Positions 36,201 through 48,200 of a stretch of DNA of 64,000 bases are shown here, piece after piece. Each line of letters starts with the position of its first letter. The stretch's first letter is position 1. The notes below the pieces were generated by a model, which saw nothing but the letters and a program-made list of their open reading frames with translations, was not told the DNA's origin and ran no database searches. The stretch is from positions 67,378,362 through 67,442,361 of the forward strand of contig CM031620.1 in assembly GCA_018398815.1 (NCBI GenBank), read 5' to 3'. This DNA is from Conus ventricosus. Lineage: Eukaryota > Mollusca > Gastropoda > Neogastropoda > Conidae. The translations under genes and the position numbers were made by a program.

Positions 36201-39200
36201 TATTATATGTTACAGAGAACCATTAGTACTTCGAAATGGAATATGTGTTACAGGATCCATAATAATGTGTGACAGTGTCTGTAAAAAATGTTTGTGAAAA
36301 ACAGCGCATGAAAATCTGCAAGCATTTATGTTTCGGCATTACTATTAATGCAAGCATTAGTAGCTATGAAAAGGCATGGGTTTTTTTTCCTTCACTATTA
36401 AAGTCTGACAAGGTAATTCAAATTATGTGTGTTCATTTGATTATTAAAAAAATTATGTTAATATGTATCAATAAAGTTGCTGAATAAATGTCATGCAGAT
36501 GACTACATTGGTTCGTATGAAAAAAAATGCATCATATGTTAGACTTCTAAGGACCGCAGTCCATTCTGGCAGCTTTAAAGTCTGTAGCAAAGAAATAGTC
36601 ATCATGTTTGTGTGTGCGTGTACGTGTGCGTGTGCGTGTGCGTGTGTGTGTGTGTGACCAGAAAGGCCGTCTTGAAGGAGAGGAACTTCAAAGAACACTC
36701 CCTGATGGGCTCATAAGGACGGAGACTCAGGGAGGAGACTAGAAACAGGTCCCACGCCGGGGTACGGCGGGGGGGGGGGGGGTTCGAGCCTCTTGCAGAG
36801 CAGCTCCCCTGATGAGATCCCGCAGAAGTGGGTCGTCCGCAAAGGAAAGGCCGCCTAACTGGCAGATGGTGGTGCACATAGCAGCCCTGTGAACCCTCAC
36901 AGAGGACCTGTAAGTTTTTTTCTCAGATGAAAGAAAGGTGAAGTAGTTCGCTAACTCAAAGCAAGAGGGGAGGTGGGGTGACACCGCATGGGAGAAGCAC
37001 CAAGACAGCCAGCCGTTCCAGTGGACACTGTATACCCCCTGTGTGCCCGTCCTGTGATCGTGAGCTTGCTCCAGAAGGCCAATTACTGTGGGGGAAGTGG
37101 ATTGTGTAGACAGTGCGTCCCGCTCAGTAGCCAGGCATGAAGGTTTAGCATGTTTGGATTGCCATGTGGAATGCCTGACCGTGGCTGGAGCAGGGACCTT
37201 GTTGTCTGGGTGAGCTTTATCGGAGGCTTGTGGGACAGGTGTAGCAGATCCAGAAATCATGCTTGGGCCGGTGTGGCCCAAGTCTTCCCTCACTTTCCGT
37301 AGAACTTTTCCCAGGATGGGAAAGGGCGGGAAGGCATAGCCTATTAGGCCCGACCATGGGATGAATAGAGCGTCCACTGCCAGAGCCTCCGGATCCGGAA
37401 CTGGGGATACACAGAGCTGGAGGCGGCGGTTGAACCTGGTCGCAAACATGTCTACTTGTGGTTTGAACCACGCAGCCCAGACTGGTTCCAGGATCGAATG
37501 GACAAGAGTCCATTCCAAGGAAGGATCATGTGCAACCTGCTGAGGGAATCCGCTAGAATGTTGATCTTCCCTGGAACATGCTTGGCCGAGATCCGGATGG
37601 ACTGATCCTCACACCAGAGAAGTTGTTGTTCCGCCCTCAGGGACAAGGAGAGTGAGCATACCCATACCCCGCCCACTTGTTGACGTAACAAGTCACAACT
37701 GTGTTGTCCGTGTTGAGGAGAACGCGTTTACTGTCAGAAAGGGAAGAAACTCCCTGAGGGCTTGAAAAACCGCCTCCAGCTCTAGCAGGTTGATTTGACA
37801 GGAACTCATCTCCTTTGGCCATCGTCCAGCGGCCATCAGAGAACCTATGTGGGCCCCCCACCCGGAGGTGGACGCGTCTGTGTATAAGTACTCCTGAGGA
37901 CAGGGAGGCGTGATGGGGACTCCCTGGGATAACCAGGACTGGGAGTGCCATTGGATCACTGAGGTTTGGAACCAATGTCTGAGAGTAACCAGAAGGTTCC
38001 AAGACTGTGACGTCTTGGACCAACGCTTCCGAAACTGGCATTGGAACTGGCGTTTGTGGAGCCGACCAAGAGGTACAAGGGGTCCAACAACTCCATCAAT
38101 CCCACAAGGGACGCCAACTTCCTGGCCGGTGCCTGATCCAGACAGGAGGTGGGCTAAGTGGACCTGAAGGTGTACTAGACGCTCGGGGTTGGAGATACCA
38201 ACCACCTCGTGTCAAAAGACATGCCCAGGAACTGGAATTGCTGCCGCGGGGTTAGGTCTAACTTCTCCCCATCATGAACAAACCCCAAGTCTTGACAGAA
38301 AAACTTCTGGAGAGCTCTTTGGGAGCACAGAGTGCTGGAGAAGGCCAGGAGAAGCCAATTGTCGAGACAGACCTTGAGGCGGATTCCCCTCTCCTGAACG
38401 TGCATGCAAAGTTCCCGGGCGACCTTCATGAACACCCACAGGGCTGGGGCCAGACCGAAGGGAAGGGCCCTGAACTGGAAGACCCGGTCCATCCAAATGA
38501 ACTGGAGATACTTCCTGCCCCTTGGGTGGATCAGGAGGTGGAAGTATGCATTCTTCAGGTTGATGGATACCGCCCAGTCGCCTGGGTGCATAGCATCTTG
38601 GATTGACATGGGGGTTTCCACCTGAAAGTGGAAGTCTCGGAGGAACCTGTTTAGGGGCGAGAGATCCAGAACAGGTCTCCAACCCCCAGAAGCTTTGGGG
38701 ACCACAGAGATTCGGCCATAATATCCCAGAGAGAAACAGGAAATGACCTCCTGCTGAGACCGAGACCTCTCCTGCAAAAGGAGGAAGTTCTCTAGGGAAA
38801 GGGCAAGGTGGGAGTCTGGGATAGAGTCATGGGCCTTAAAGGCCTTACGTGCAAATGGGAGCCTCTCCGGCTTCAGGAACTTCACACATGGCCAGGCCCC
38901 TGGGAAATCAGGAACAGAACCAGGAGGAATGTGGTGTGCCTCTGTGCCCCTAACCCTACTTTGTGCCCTCCTCACAGAGTCGGCTACCATGCCTGACTCC
39001 TTAAAGAGAGAGGTGAGAGGGGCGGAGTGAGGAAAAGCACCCAAGGCGAGCTCAGCTGCCGAAGGACAGGGAGCCCAGACATCTTGGGAGGTGGACACGG
39101 CTCTGGACATGTAGGAAGCCAGGTGGGCCATCGAGTCACTGAAGGAGAAGGAAGAGGGTATGTAGTTCTCATCCTCTGACTCCGAGTATACCTGCTCAGA

Positions 39201-42200
39201 ACTGCAGGCAGAGGAGGTGACCGACCTGGGTGTGGAGGAACGTGGGGGTAAACCCGACGGTTCTAGGTGGCCTGACCCTGCTGGAACCCCTGGAGAGGAG
39301 TCTGCCGCCGGGTTGGCCGGTGGGGGCAGGCAAAGGAGAGGCCTTCGCTGCTGGAGCGCCGGGCATAAAGCTAGGCCACCTGGGAAACCCCAGGGCAGGG
39401 GGCTGGGGAAGTCCCATGGCAGAGAGCCATCGAGCCATGTGAGGGGCCATGGTGCCCAGGGCTGAGAGTTCTGCCCTACTGCAGAGGGGGGTTGAAGCTA
39501 TGCCTGCTGGCCCGAGGGGGGCTGAGGTTGTGTCTGCCCTACCGTAGAGGGAGGTTGAGGCTGTGTCTGCCCTACAACAGAGGGGGGCTGAGGCTGTGTC
39601 TGCCCTACAACACAGGGGGTGAGCTTGCTGCCTCAACAGAGGGGCTGAGGCTGTGTCTGCCCTACAACAGAGGGGGGCTGAGGCTGTGCCTGCCCTACAA
39701 CAGAGGGGGCTGAGGCTGTGTCTGCCCTACAACAGAGGGGGCTGAGGCTGTGTCTGCCCTACAACAGAGGGGGCTGAGGCTGTGTCTGCCCTACAACAGA
39801 GGGGGGCTGAGCTGTGTCTGCCCTACAACAGAGGGGGGCTGAGGCTGTGTCTGCCCTACAACAGAGGGGGGCTGAGGCTGTGTCTGCCCTACAACAGAGG
39901 GGGGCTGAGGCTGTGTCTGCCCTACAACAGAGGGGGGCTGAGGCTGTGTCTGCCCTACAACAGAGGGGGGCTGAGGCTGTGTCTGCCCTACAACAGAGGG
40001 GGGCTGAGGCTGTGCCTGCCCTACAACAGAGGGGGGCTGAGGCTGTGCCTGCCCTACAACAGAGGGCTGAGGTATGCCTGGGCCTGAGGGGGGCTGAGCT
40101 GTGTCTGCCCTACAACAGAGGGGGCTGAGCTATGCCTGCCCTACCAGAGGGGGGCTGAAGCTGTGCCTGCCCTACAACAGGGGGGGCTGAGGCAGTGCCT
40201 GCCTACGGCAGAGGGGGGCTGAAGCTGTGCCTGCCCTACAACAGAGGGGGGCTGAGGCTGTGCCTGCCCTACGCAGAGGGGGGCTGAGGCTGTGCCTGCC
40301 CTACAACAGAGGGGGGCTGAGGCTGTGCCTGCCCTACCGCAGAGGGGGGCTGAGGCTGTGCCTGCCCTACAACAGAGGGGGGCTGAGGCTGTGCCTGCCC
40401 TACCGCAGAGGGGGGCTGAGGCTGTGCCTGCCCTACAACAGAGGGGGGCTGAGGCTGTGCCTGCCCTACAACAGAGGGGGGCTGAGGCTGTGCCTGCCCT
40501 ACAACAGAGGGGGGCTGAGGCTGTGCCTGCCCTACAACAGAGGGGGGCTGAAGCTGTGCCTGCCCTACCGCAGAGGGGGGCTGAAGCTGTGCCTGCCCTA
40601 CCGCAGAGAGTGGGGGGGGGGGGGGGGGGGGGCGGGCTGAGGCTGTGCCTGCTAGCCCGAGGGGGGATGAAGCTGTGCCTGCTGGCCCAATCCGGCAAAG
40701 GGGTACCCTGAGGGACAAGCCACCTGCATGTTGCCTGCATGTGCCAAGGAAACCAGGCACTCTGTCCTGCATAGGAGACAGAAGTAGGAGCCTGGGCTAA
40801 GCCAGGCAAGGGGGGAGGAAGGGAGACAACCGGGGCTGACTGAGTGTCAGACAACTGAAAAGGGTGTGTGTCTCCCTTGGTTCGGCCGACAGCCACGCTG
40901 GTAGGAACGGGCCTGAAATCAGTCGAGAGGGTGAAGAAATGGCCAAGCCTTCAGACTGTGCCTCACCCGACCCTTTATCCCCTGAAGAAGGGGAAACCTG
41001 CATCCATGACTCGGCCATGGCGACCAAGATGTGTGCAGCAGAGCCTTGGCTGAGCTGTACACAGGCTGCAGGAACGAGATCGACAGAACCGCAGCTGAGT
41101 CAATCACTGTGAGAATGTGAGTGGGGTGAGGACGGGCTTGCCGTCGCCTCAACCAAAACGCAGCTGAGTTGAGGGGAACCCTGCATGGGATCGACAGAAC
41201 TGCAGCTGAGTTGAGGAGACCCCTGGAAAGTAAGAGAACAAGAAGGGAGAGAGAGCGATGAAGAGAAGGAGGGCTTCGGTACACTAGAAAAAGCACCAGC
41301 CTGCGAGTTGGAGAGATTAACAGACGAAATCTTCCGAACCCTGGCTTTGCCACCCAAATGCTTCACGTATGTTTCTCCCTTAAGCAAAAGCATATGCAAG
41401 AACAACAAAATCAGCAACAACAATCAATCAAGAACAACAAATCAGCAACAACAATCAATCAATTGCGAGAAAAAGTAAAATTAGCTGCTCGGGGTGCATG
41501 AGGCTTGCAGGGAATATGGCTACCAAAAAAAAAGGAATGATCTGGGCATGCGTAAGGCACGAAGCCCCTTCCGGGTTCTTGTCCGTATAGACTTTGTGTA
41601 CTTGGCAGGGATAGCAAACCACTGTCGCTTATTGCATTAGTGAGCCATGGTAAGTATGTGTAATTAAATAATATACCTACACCTCTCATATATATGTACA
41701 TGCTTGTATACATACAAGCGCACAGTAAATATCTATGCTTCTGCACAAGCAAGCATGGGCATCCACATTAAAGGTCTACTTTAGAGGTTTTCGATAATTG
41801 GTCAGCTTATGCAGAAATATGAAATGTTTGATAAATTGGTAAAATAAACATCCGATTCGCTCCCGATCACACGAAATCGATCTGCGAAAGTGGGCATTTT
41901 CACTTGTAATCAAGAAAACGGGAGGTAATCAACTAAATCTTGGCATGGTTTAACTGCTCTTGGATGTGATGTCACATGAGTGTCAGCGACGGCAACAGAA
42001 AGCGATTCTGATGGTTCTTGCACATCTCGCTCGGAATTTAATTTATCATGGAAAAGCAGTGACTATGATTGCGACAGCCAATGTGACTCTGGGGATATTT
42101 CTGCAAGGCCTTTACCTTATCAGTTTGAACGCTAAGTTCTTTTTACCACGTCAGTTCCAGCTGGACCACGGAAACGAGCTATTCAGTTCCAGCTGGACGC

Positions 42201-45200
42201 CCGAACACAGCATTTCGAAGGCATACGGACTTTACCGAAGTCTCGAGGGAGGCTACCTACTGACTTCTTGATGCGATCACACGTGGACGGCAAGCGGAGA
42301 TTCTCCTTCCTCAAGCCTTAACGCGTTCATTCAATTTAACAAGTGTGATCTGTCCATATATAAGAACAGAATAAACGCGCGACTATCGTGCTCATCTGTA
42401 CGAGCTTACCATTCTGCCTTCAAAGTATACGCGCACAATGCAGACAAAGTTTTTGATCCACTCGAACAGGCTCGGCAATTGTCGGAATAGCTTGTTTCCG
42501 CGGTCCAGCTGGAACTGACGTGGTAAAAAGAACTTAGCGGCCCGGCATGTTTGCGCGAACCGAATCCACTTCTTTCGAGTACCTGGATCAGATGGAAATG
42601 TGTGCAAAGAATATCCGTCTTCTGCTAAGCTGCTGTACTCGCCTACAGCACAATATCTGCCCCCCCTCGTGACTTTTTAGGCTGTGGGGGATCGCAACTC
42701 GTGTTGATTTCACTTGGCGTTGCCATGTTGTGTAGGTCGCGGCTGACGGCCACTCCATCAAGTGACGTCACAGTTTTCGGTCTACCGCGCGGGGTTTGAA
42801 CAGGTGTGCAAAAGTTGTTTTTTATCTATTAAATTCTTCCGGCGATTTTCTTTGAAAAATGAATACCATACTGTAGTTATATGACATGTAGACCTGTTTT
42901 TAACAAATTATCGAAAATCTCTAAAGTAGACCTTTAAGAATTCCAATACCAACTCACACAATGTGACACGAGTTCAAAACAGCTAGCGGATTACAAATAC
43001 TTTATATCTTAATTAAACTGTCCACATACCCACAGATGAGCATGCACACACTCACTTGTTCAACATCAAAATCGAAATGTGGGATAAAAGAAATCCAGTT
43101 TCTCTAAGAGTCTTGAATATGAGAGTCTAGTACCATATTCCTTTGGGTAAAACCACATACTATTTACTGAGCTCATGTCTGTTGTCACTTGAAATCACTC
43201 ACACCTTTCTACTCGCCATCCATACAGCACATTCACACCATCCTCATATTTCCATTCCCACAATCTTCTTACTGAAACACTATTTTGTTCCACAGTTTCT
43301 TGATTTTAACATTCAAACTGCCATACCAACAAATGCATGAAGAAGTTCCACTTTACTAAATAAAACATTTGTAAAGTCTCAGCAGTACTGCTCCAGTGAC
43401 ATCAAGGTTTCTGAAACTTTTCTCTAGACACTAAATTCTAAACTGATATAAGAATCAGATTACCAATAGCAGCAAAATTTCACTTATTAACTTATTGTCA
43501 ATAATTGTCCCTTAATATTCATACTAACACACTTGCTCGACTCTCATCCCTTGAATCAAAAGATCTTATTAATATAATGCATGGTTTCCTCCTAAAATCA
43601 ATGACATTTTCTTAATCTTTTGTATAATCAGGTCTAAATAATTTTCTTCAATCAAAGAGAGGTGCAAGATAGTCAAACTGCCACATGAAGATTCAGCACT
43701 GACATTTAATTTCTACTCCGATTCAGGTGATAGTACGGCAGGAATACTAGACCTTACAAGACACTGGAACAAGAAACATGCAGAGCAAATGTAAACCACA
43801 ATCTTTTTTTTTTTGTTTTACCTTAGCGAAAAAAGAAGCGAGAGATTTGCTTCAAAAGTCATGATATTAAGAATATTTTCAGAGTGACAACTAAAACCTG
43901 ATGCTGCAAAATATCAAGAATCAGTGCATCTGATGGACAAGCTGGTTAAAGATTGATTAAAAACTTCTTTTACAATCTGGAAACAAATTTTCATGCATGA
44001 ATTTACCTGGTGGGGCAGGCGGTGGGGCACCGGAAGTGTTCCAGGGTCCAGACACAGTGTCACGCCCCTCCTCCCTCTCTCCACCCTCTCCTTCCCCCTC
44101 CGACTCTGCAGCTTCTTTTTCTTCCTCCTCCCTGAAAATATGTACCGTATCATCAATTTCTGCTGATATAATAACCTGACAACACTGTTTAACAAGCAGA
44201 CCCCACCCTGCAGGTGGAAGAAAACAGAAAAATGCCAGATACAAATAATTACTGTCATTCCCTGGCTATTAGTGCACTGGCATAAAGCTGCACATGCCAA
44301 AAATGTATTTAAAACAAAACAAAACAAAACAAAATTGGCTGCAACCTGTAGGTAAGCTGCAAGAAAACAGCAATACAAACTGATAAATAAAGAGAGCAGC
44401 GCAACACTATGTCAACAAAGTTTGTGTATTCTGAAGAATTTGAAGAACAAGTCACGTGTTTTAACATCTATTACTGATCTACTTCACAGGAACCAGTGAT
44501 GATTCAGCCACATTTTTACCCCACGCTGCCTGGGATAAGAATTAAAATGAATTTGATTGGAGGGTTTTTACACACACAAAAAAAGAAAAAGAAAGACAGT
44601 GCTTGAAGTAGCTTTGTTCAGCAACAATTGCAGTAGTATCACATCAATTGTCAAATATCACAAAAAAGCAGATTATTTTGGAAATGAAAATAGTGATGAA
44701 GTTAAAGAGGTCCTTCATCGAAACTTGTGCAAAGAAATAAAATTCATTTTAGGAACAATCACCTCACACACAACTTTAATAATAATAATAATAATGAGGA
44801 CACTTTCTGTAGTGTCACTGCCCATCCTAACAACGTAGGCTATAGGGCACTTTACAAGTTTTAACAATTCAACATCTAAAAAAATACACGACACACAAAC
44901 ACACAGCATGCGCGCACACACGCACACACACACGCACTGGGACATAATGTTGCATACATAAACACACTATGTAACACTGTGAGCAGCTCATTCATACACA
45001 AGCAAAGTGTGCAAGTGACATGTACTGATGTAGTACTTTAGTAATTTACTTCAGGTGGTATTCTGCTACTGGCGTTTGAACAGATACGTTTTAAGTGCAG
45101 ACTTGAAAGTTGGGAAGGAAGGGGCATGATGTAGACAGAAAGGTAGTGAATTCCAGAATATTGCTACAGAAAATGAGAATGCTTTAGAACTGTGCTGCTT

Positions 45201-48200
45201 TTGGTTGTGGGAGGGAATTGGAAAATTTCAGTCATCAGAGTAAGAACGGAGGGGACGTGTACGAATATATTTCAAAGCGATCAGAGAGACAGGTACATGT
45301 GCGCTTCACCTGTGATAACCTTATAACACAGACACGCAGACTTATACTGAATTCTGAGCTCGATTTTGAGCCAGTGTAATTTCTTCAAGAGATATGATGT
45401 ATGATGTTGTTTTGGCACCTTGCAGATAAGGTGAGCAGCTGAATTTTGAACACACTGTAGTGGCTGGAGTACATCAAAGAGAAGAATGTTACAATGATCT
45501 AATCTTGACAGAATGCAGGAAGACACCAACGTCTTCGTAACCTGTTCTGTAAGGAAAGGTCTGATAGAGCTGATGCGACAGAGTTCAAGAAAGGATGCTT
45601 GGCAGATTTTTGCTATGTAGTGTTTCAGGGTGAGATCACAATCGAGATAGAAGCCAAGGTCACAAACAAATGGCATAAATGTCAGTGGAGCCTAGGACTA
45701 TTGACGGATGAAGACATGGGTCTTGAGCTTGAGAGTGTTTTATAAACCAGATAGCTTCTGTTTTATCATCATTTAATTTCAGCTTCTGATTAGACATGCA
45801 CTGTTTGATATCAGAGACACAATCCTGAAGATTTCTTACGAGACTGTCATAGTTATCTAGCATGTCAGAATGTTCAAGCTGAGTGTCACCGGCGAACATT
45901 ACTTAATGAATGGCTGTTAATGATCTCAGTGAGGGGCATTGTGTACATTATGAAAAGCAATTAACCTAGCATAGATCCCTGGGGAACACAAAAGTTTGAT
46001 GACATTTTAGAACACCGTTTCTCATCAATAACTACATAAAGACAAACTGCTGTCTGTTTGACAGATACTATCTAAACCAATTTAGTGCCATGTCACATAT
46101 GCTGAAGTTTGTGGTCAGACGTGAAAGGAGTATTTCATGATCAATTGTGTCGAAAGCTGCAGACAGGTCGAGGAGAAGAACAGATACTTTGCCGTCATCA
46201 AGAGATGTCAGAATGTCATTCAAGATTCGGATGAGAGTAGTTTCTGTGCTATGTCCAGCATGGTAGGCTGACTGGTGGAAACTGAGATTGAGAAGGTTAT
46301 TCACAAGATGTTGGAATAATTGATGAAGGACCTTTTTTCTTTTCTTTCTGCGTACGCAGGCTGATACTCCTGCGGACACTCCCTGTATAGCCAGGCAGTG
46401 GAGTTTTGTGTGTATGACCCTTTTTTATCCCGCCATGAAGGACCAATTTCTCTATAATTTTCTACAAGAAAGGGAGATTGGAGATTGGTCGGAAGTTTTT
46501 CAATTCACTTGGATCGAGTGATGATTTTTTCAAAAGAGGCTTCACAATAGCAGTTTTGAAGTCATCAGGGACTGAACCACTCTAGAGAGACTTGAAAATA
46601 TTTGTGATGACAGGTAGTAGGGAATCGAGATTTTCATAAAGAAGGGATGTCAGGATAGGATCAAGTTCACATGCTTTTTTTTGCGGTTTTCTGGAGAATC
46701 TCTTTCGCAAACTGAGTGGTAACTGGTCCAAACTTGGACAAAGTTGGGCCGAAATAAGTGGATTAACTCGTAAAGGACTAGAGGAGATAATGCGTTATGG
46801 ATAGTAACTATTTTTTCTCAGAAAAAATTCTACATATCAGGTAGTATAGAGGGAACTACGTTGGTGGGAAATACAGCAGTCTTCGTTTCGCCCAGAATTT
46901 GGTTCATATTGCAGTAGAGTTCCCTACACGTCTTGCTGCTGAGATCTGTGTTGAGAAGAAACTAGTCTTAGCTTTTTGAACTAAGTCTGCAATGTTCCAT
47001 TTAATAAAGTTGTACATCTGCCTATGAACAGTGAGACCTTTCTGCCTGGCGACATTTACGTTTTAATCCGGACAGTTGTGGGGCGACTGTACCAAAACAT
47101 GGCTCTGTCTTCCCAAAGTGAAAGCTGATGGAGGGGGGCGTGTCTGTCAAGCAAGTTGCACAGGGAAAAGTTCAGATCAGTTAAGAGACATATCAGATGT
47201 TATCATACAGTCTAATTCAGATTTGAATATTGAGTTATCGATCTTATGGATGGAGCTAATATTAAATCTGGTAGTGCGGTGCTTAAAAGTTTTTCAACAT
47301 TTAGTTCACATAGGACAGATACATGATCAGACGTGAGATCATGGCATACATAAGTGGACAGCACAATGTTATCATGGCTAAAACATAACACAAGGTCTAC
47401 AATATGACCATGCACATGTGTGGGTTCAGTCACAGAATGTACCAGATCAAACATGTAAATAATGTCTTTAAATTTCGCTGTATTGTCAGAACTTTGGCAA
47501 TCAGCACTTGGCGGAGCTATAAAAAAATCTGTATCTGTTGGTTGTGTTGCTGACCCTAAAAGTTGGTGACCAAGTTGAATGTAAAACTGCAGACTGACAA
47601 AAAAAGCATTGGTTTTGTTGCAGAAAATTATAAAAGCAGGCTGCTGCCAAGGTGGCAGATGCATGGGTACGTGTTGTTAAAAAAAGAATAAGAGCCTATA
47701 ACCTGGAAATCACAGTACATATATAAGACAACCATTCACAATTTATACTAGGATGTGCTACATGCTGGCATTCCACTTAAACAGTGTTAGAAAAAGATGA
47801 AGATGGAAGAGGAAGGAGAGGGGAATGAACTGCCCTTGAATGATATAGATAGCAATGCACAGTACAGTTATTCCTGACCAGTTGCACTTCCTTCCATTCG
47901 ATCAATACGAGAGTGCAACTTTTCCCAAATATCCTTCTTTCCACATTTTACCATTCCAACAAAATGCTTGGTGGGAAAAAGAATGTAAACTATCCAAAAA
48001 GTAGAGTGGGCATGCCTGCTGGGTTGAAGTAAAGAACTGTCTGAGGCTGGTAGATTCCTGAAGCTAGTCGTGGTACTGACAGATGTGGAACCATAAACCT
48101 CTGAAACCTTTTCATGGTGACTTATGTAAGTTAACAGCTCAAATATCACATCAAATATCAACAGTGTTCAGTCTTCTGAATGATGCCTGCTTGAATCTTC

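Larger units (their letters stand above)
36656..41430 (-). mobile_element. Decayed DIRS-like tyrosine-recombinase retrotransposon
   Basis: Domains appear in DIRS order on the minus strand: gag-like frames (41423-39196), reverse transcriptase (39131-38175), RNase H (38205-37640), a [15 protein letters not shown] segment (37470-37220) and the N-terminal part of a tyrosine recombinase (37020-36656). The recombinase is cut before its catalytic Arg, where (GT)n sequence begins. Several frameshifts separate the frames and the catalytic residues are altered, so it is dead. Terminal repeats were not identified. It lies in CDV3 intron 3 in the same orientation as the gene. Confidence 0.8.

Noticed and set aside
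39782..40711. Plus-strand proteins rich in [10 protein letters not shown] or [10 protein letters not shown]
   Set aside because: Opposite-strand or shifted readings of the 33-bp repeat. The DIRS element reads on the minus strand.
41960..42271. Plus-strand gene inside the Kolobok-like element
   Set aside because: It shares [15 protein letters not shown] with the minus-strand frame only because of the internal inverted repeat. No domain of its own.
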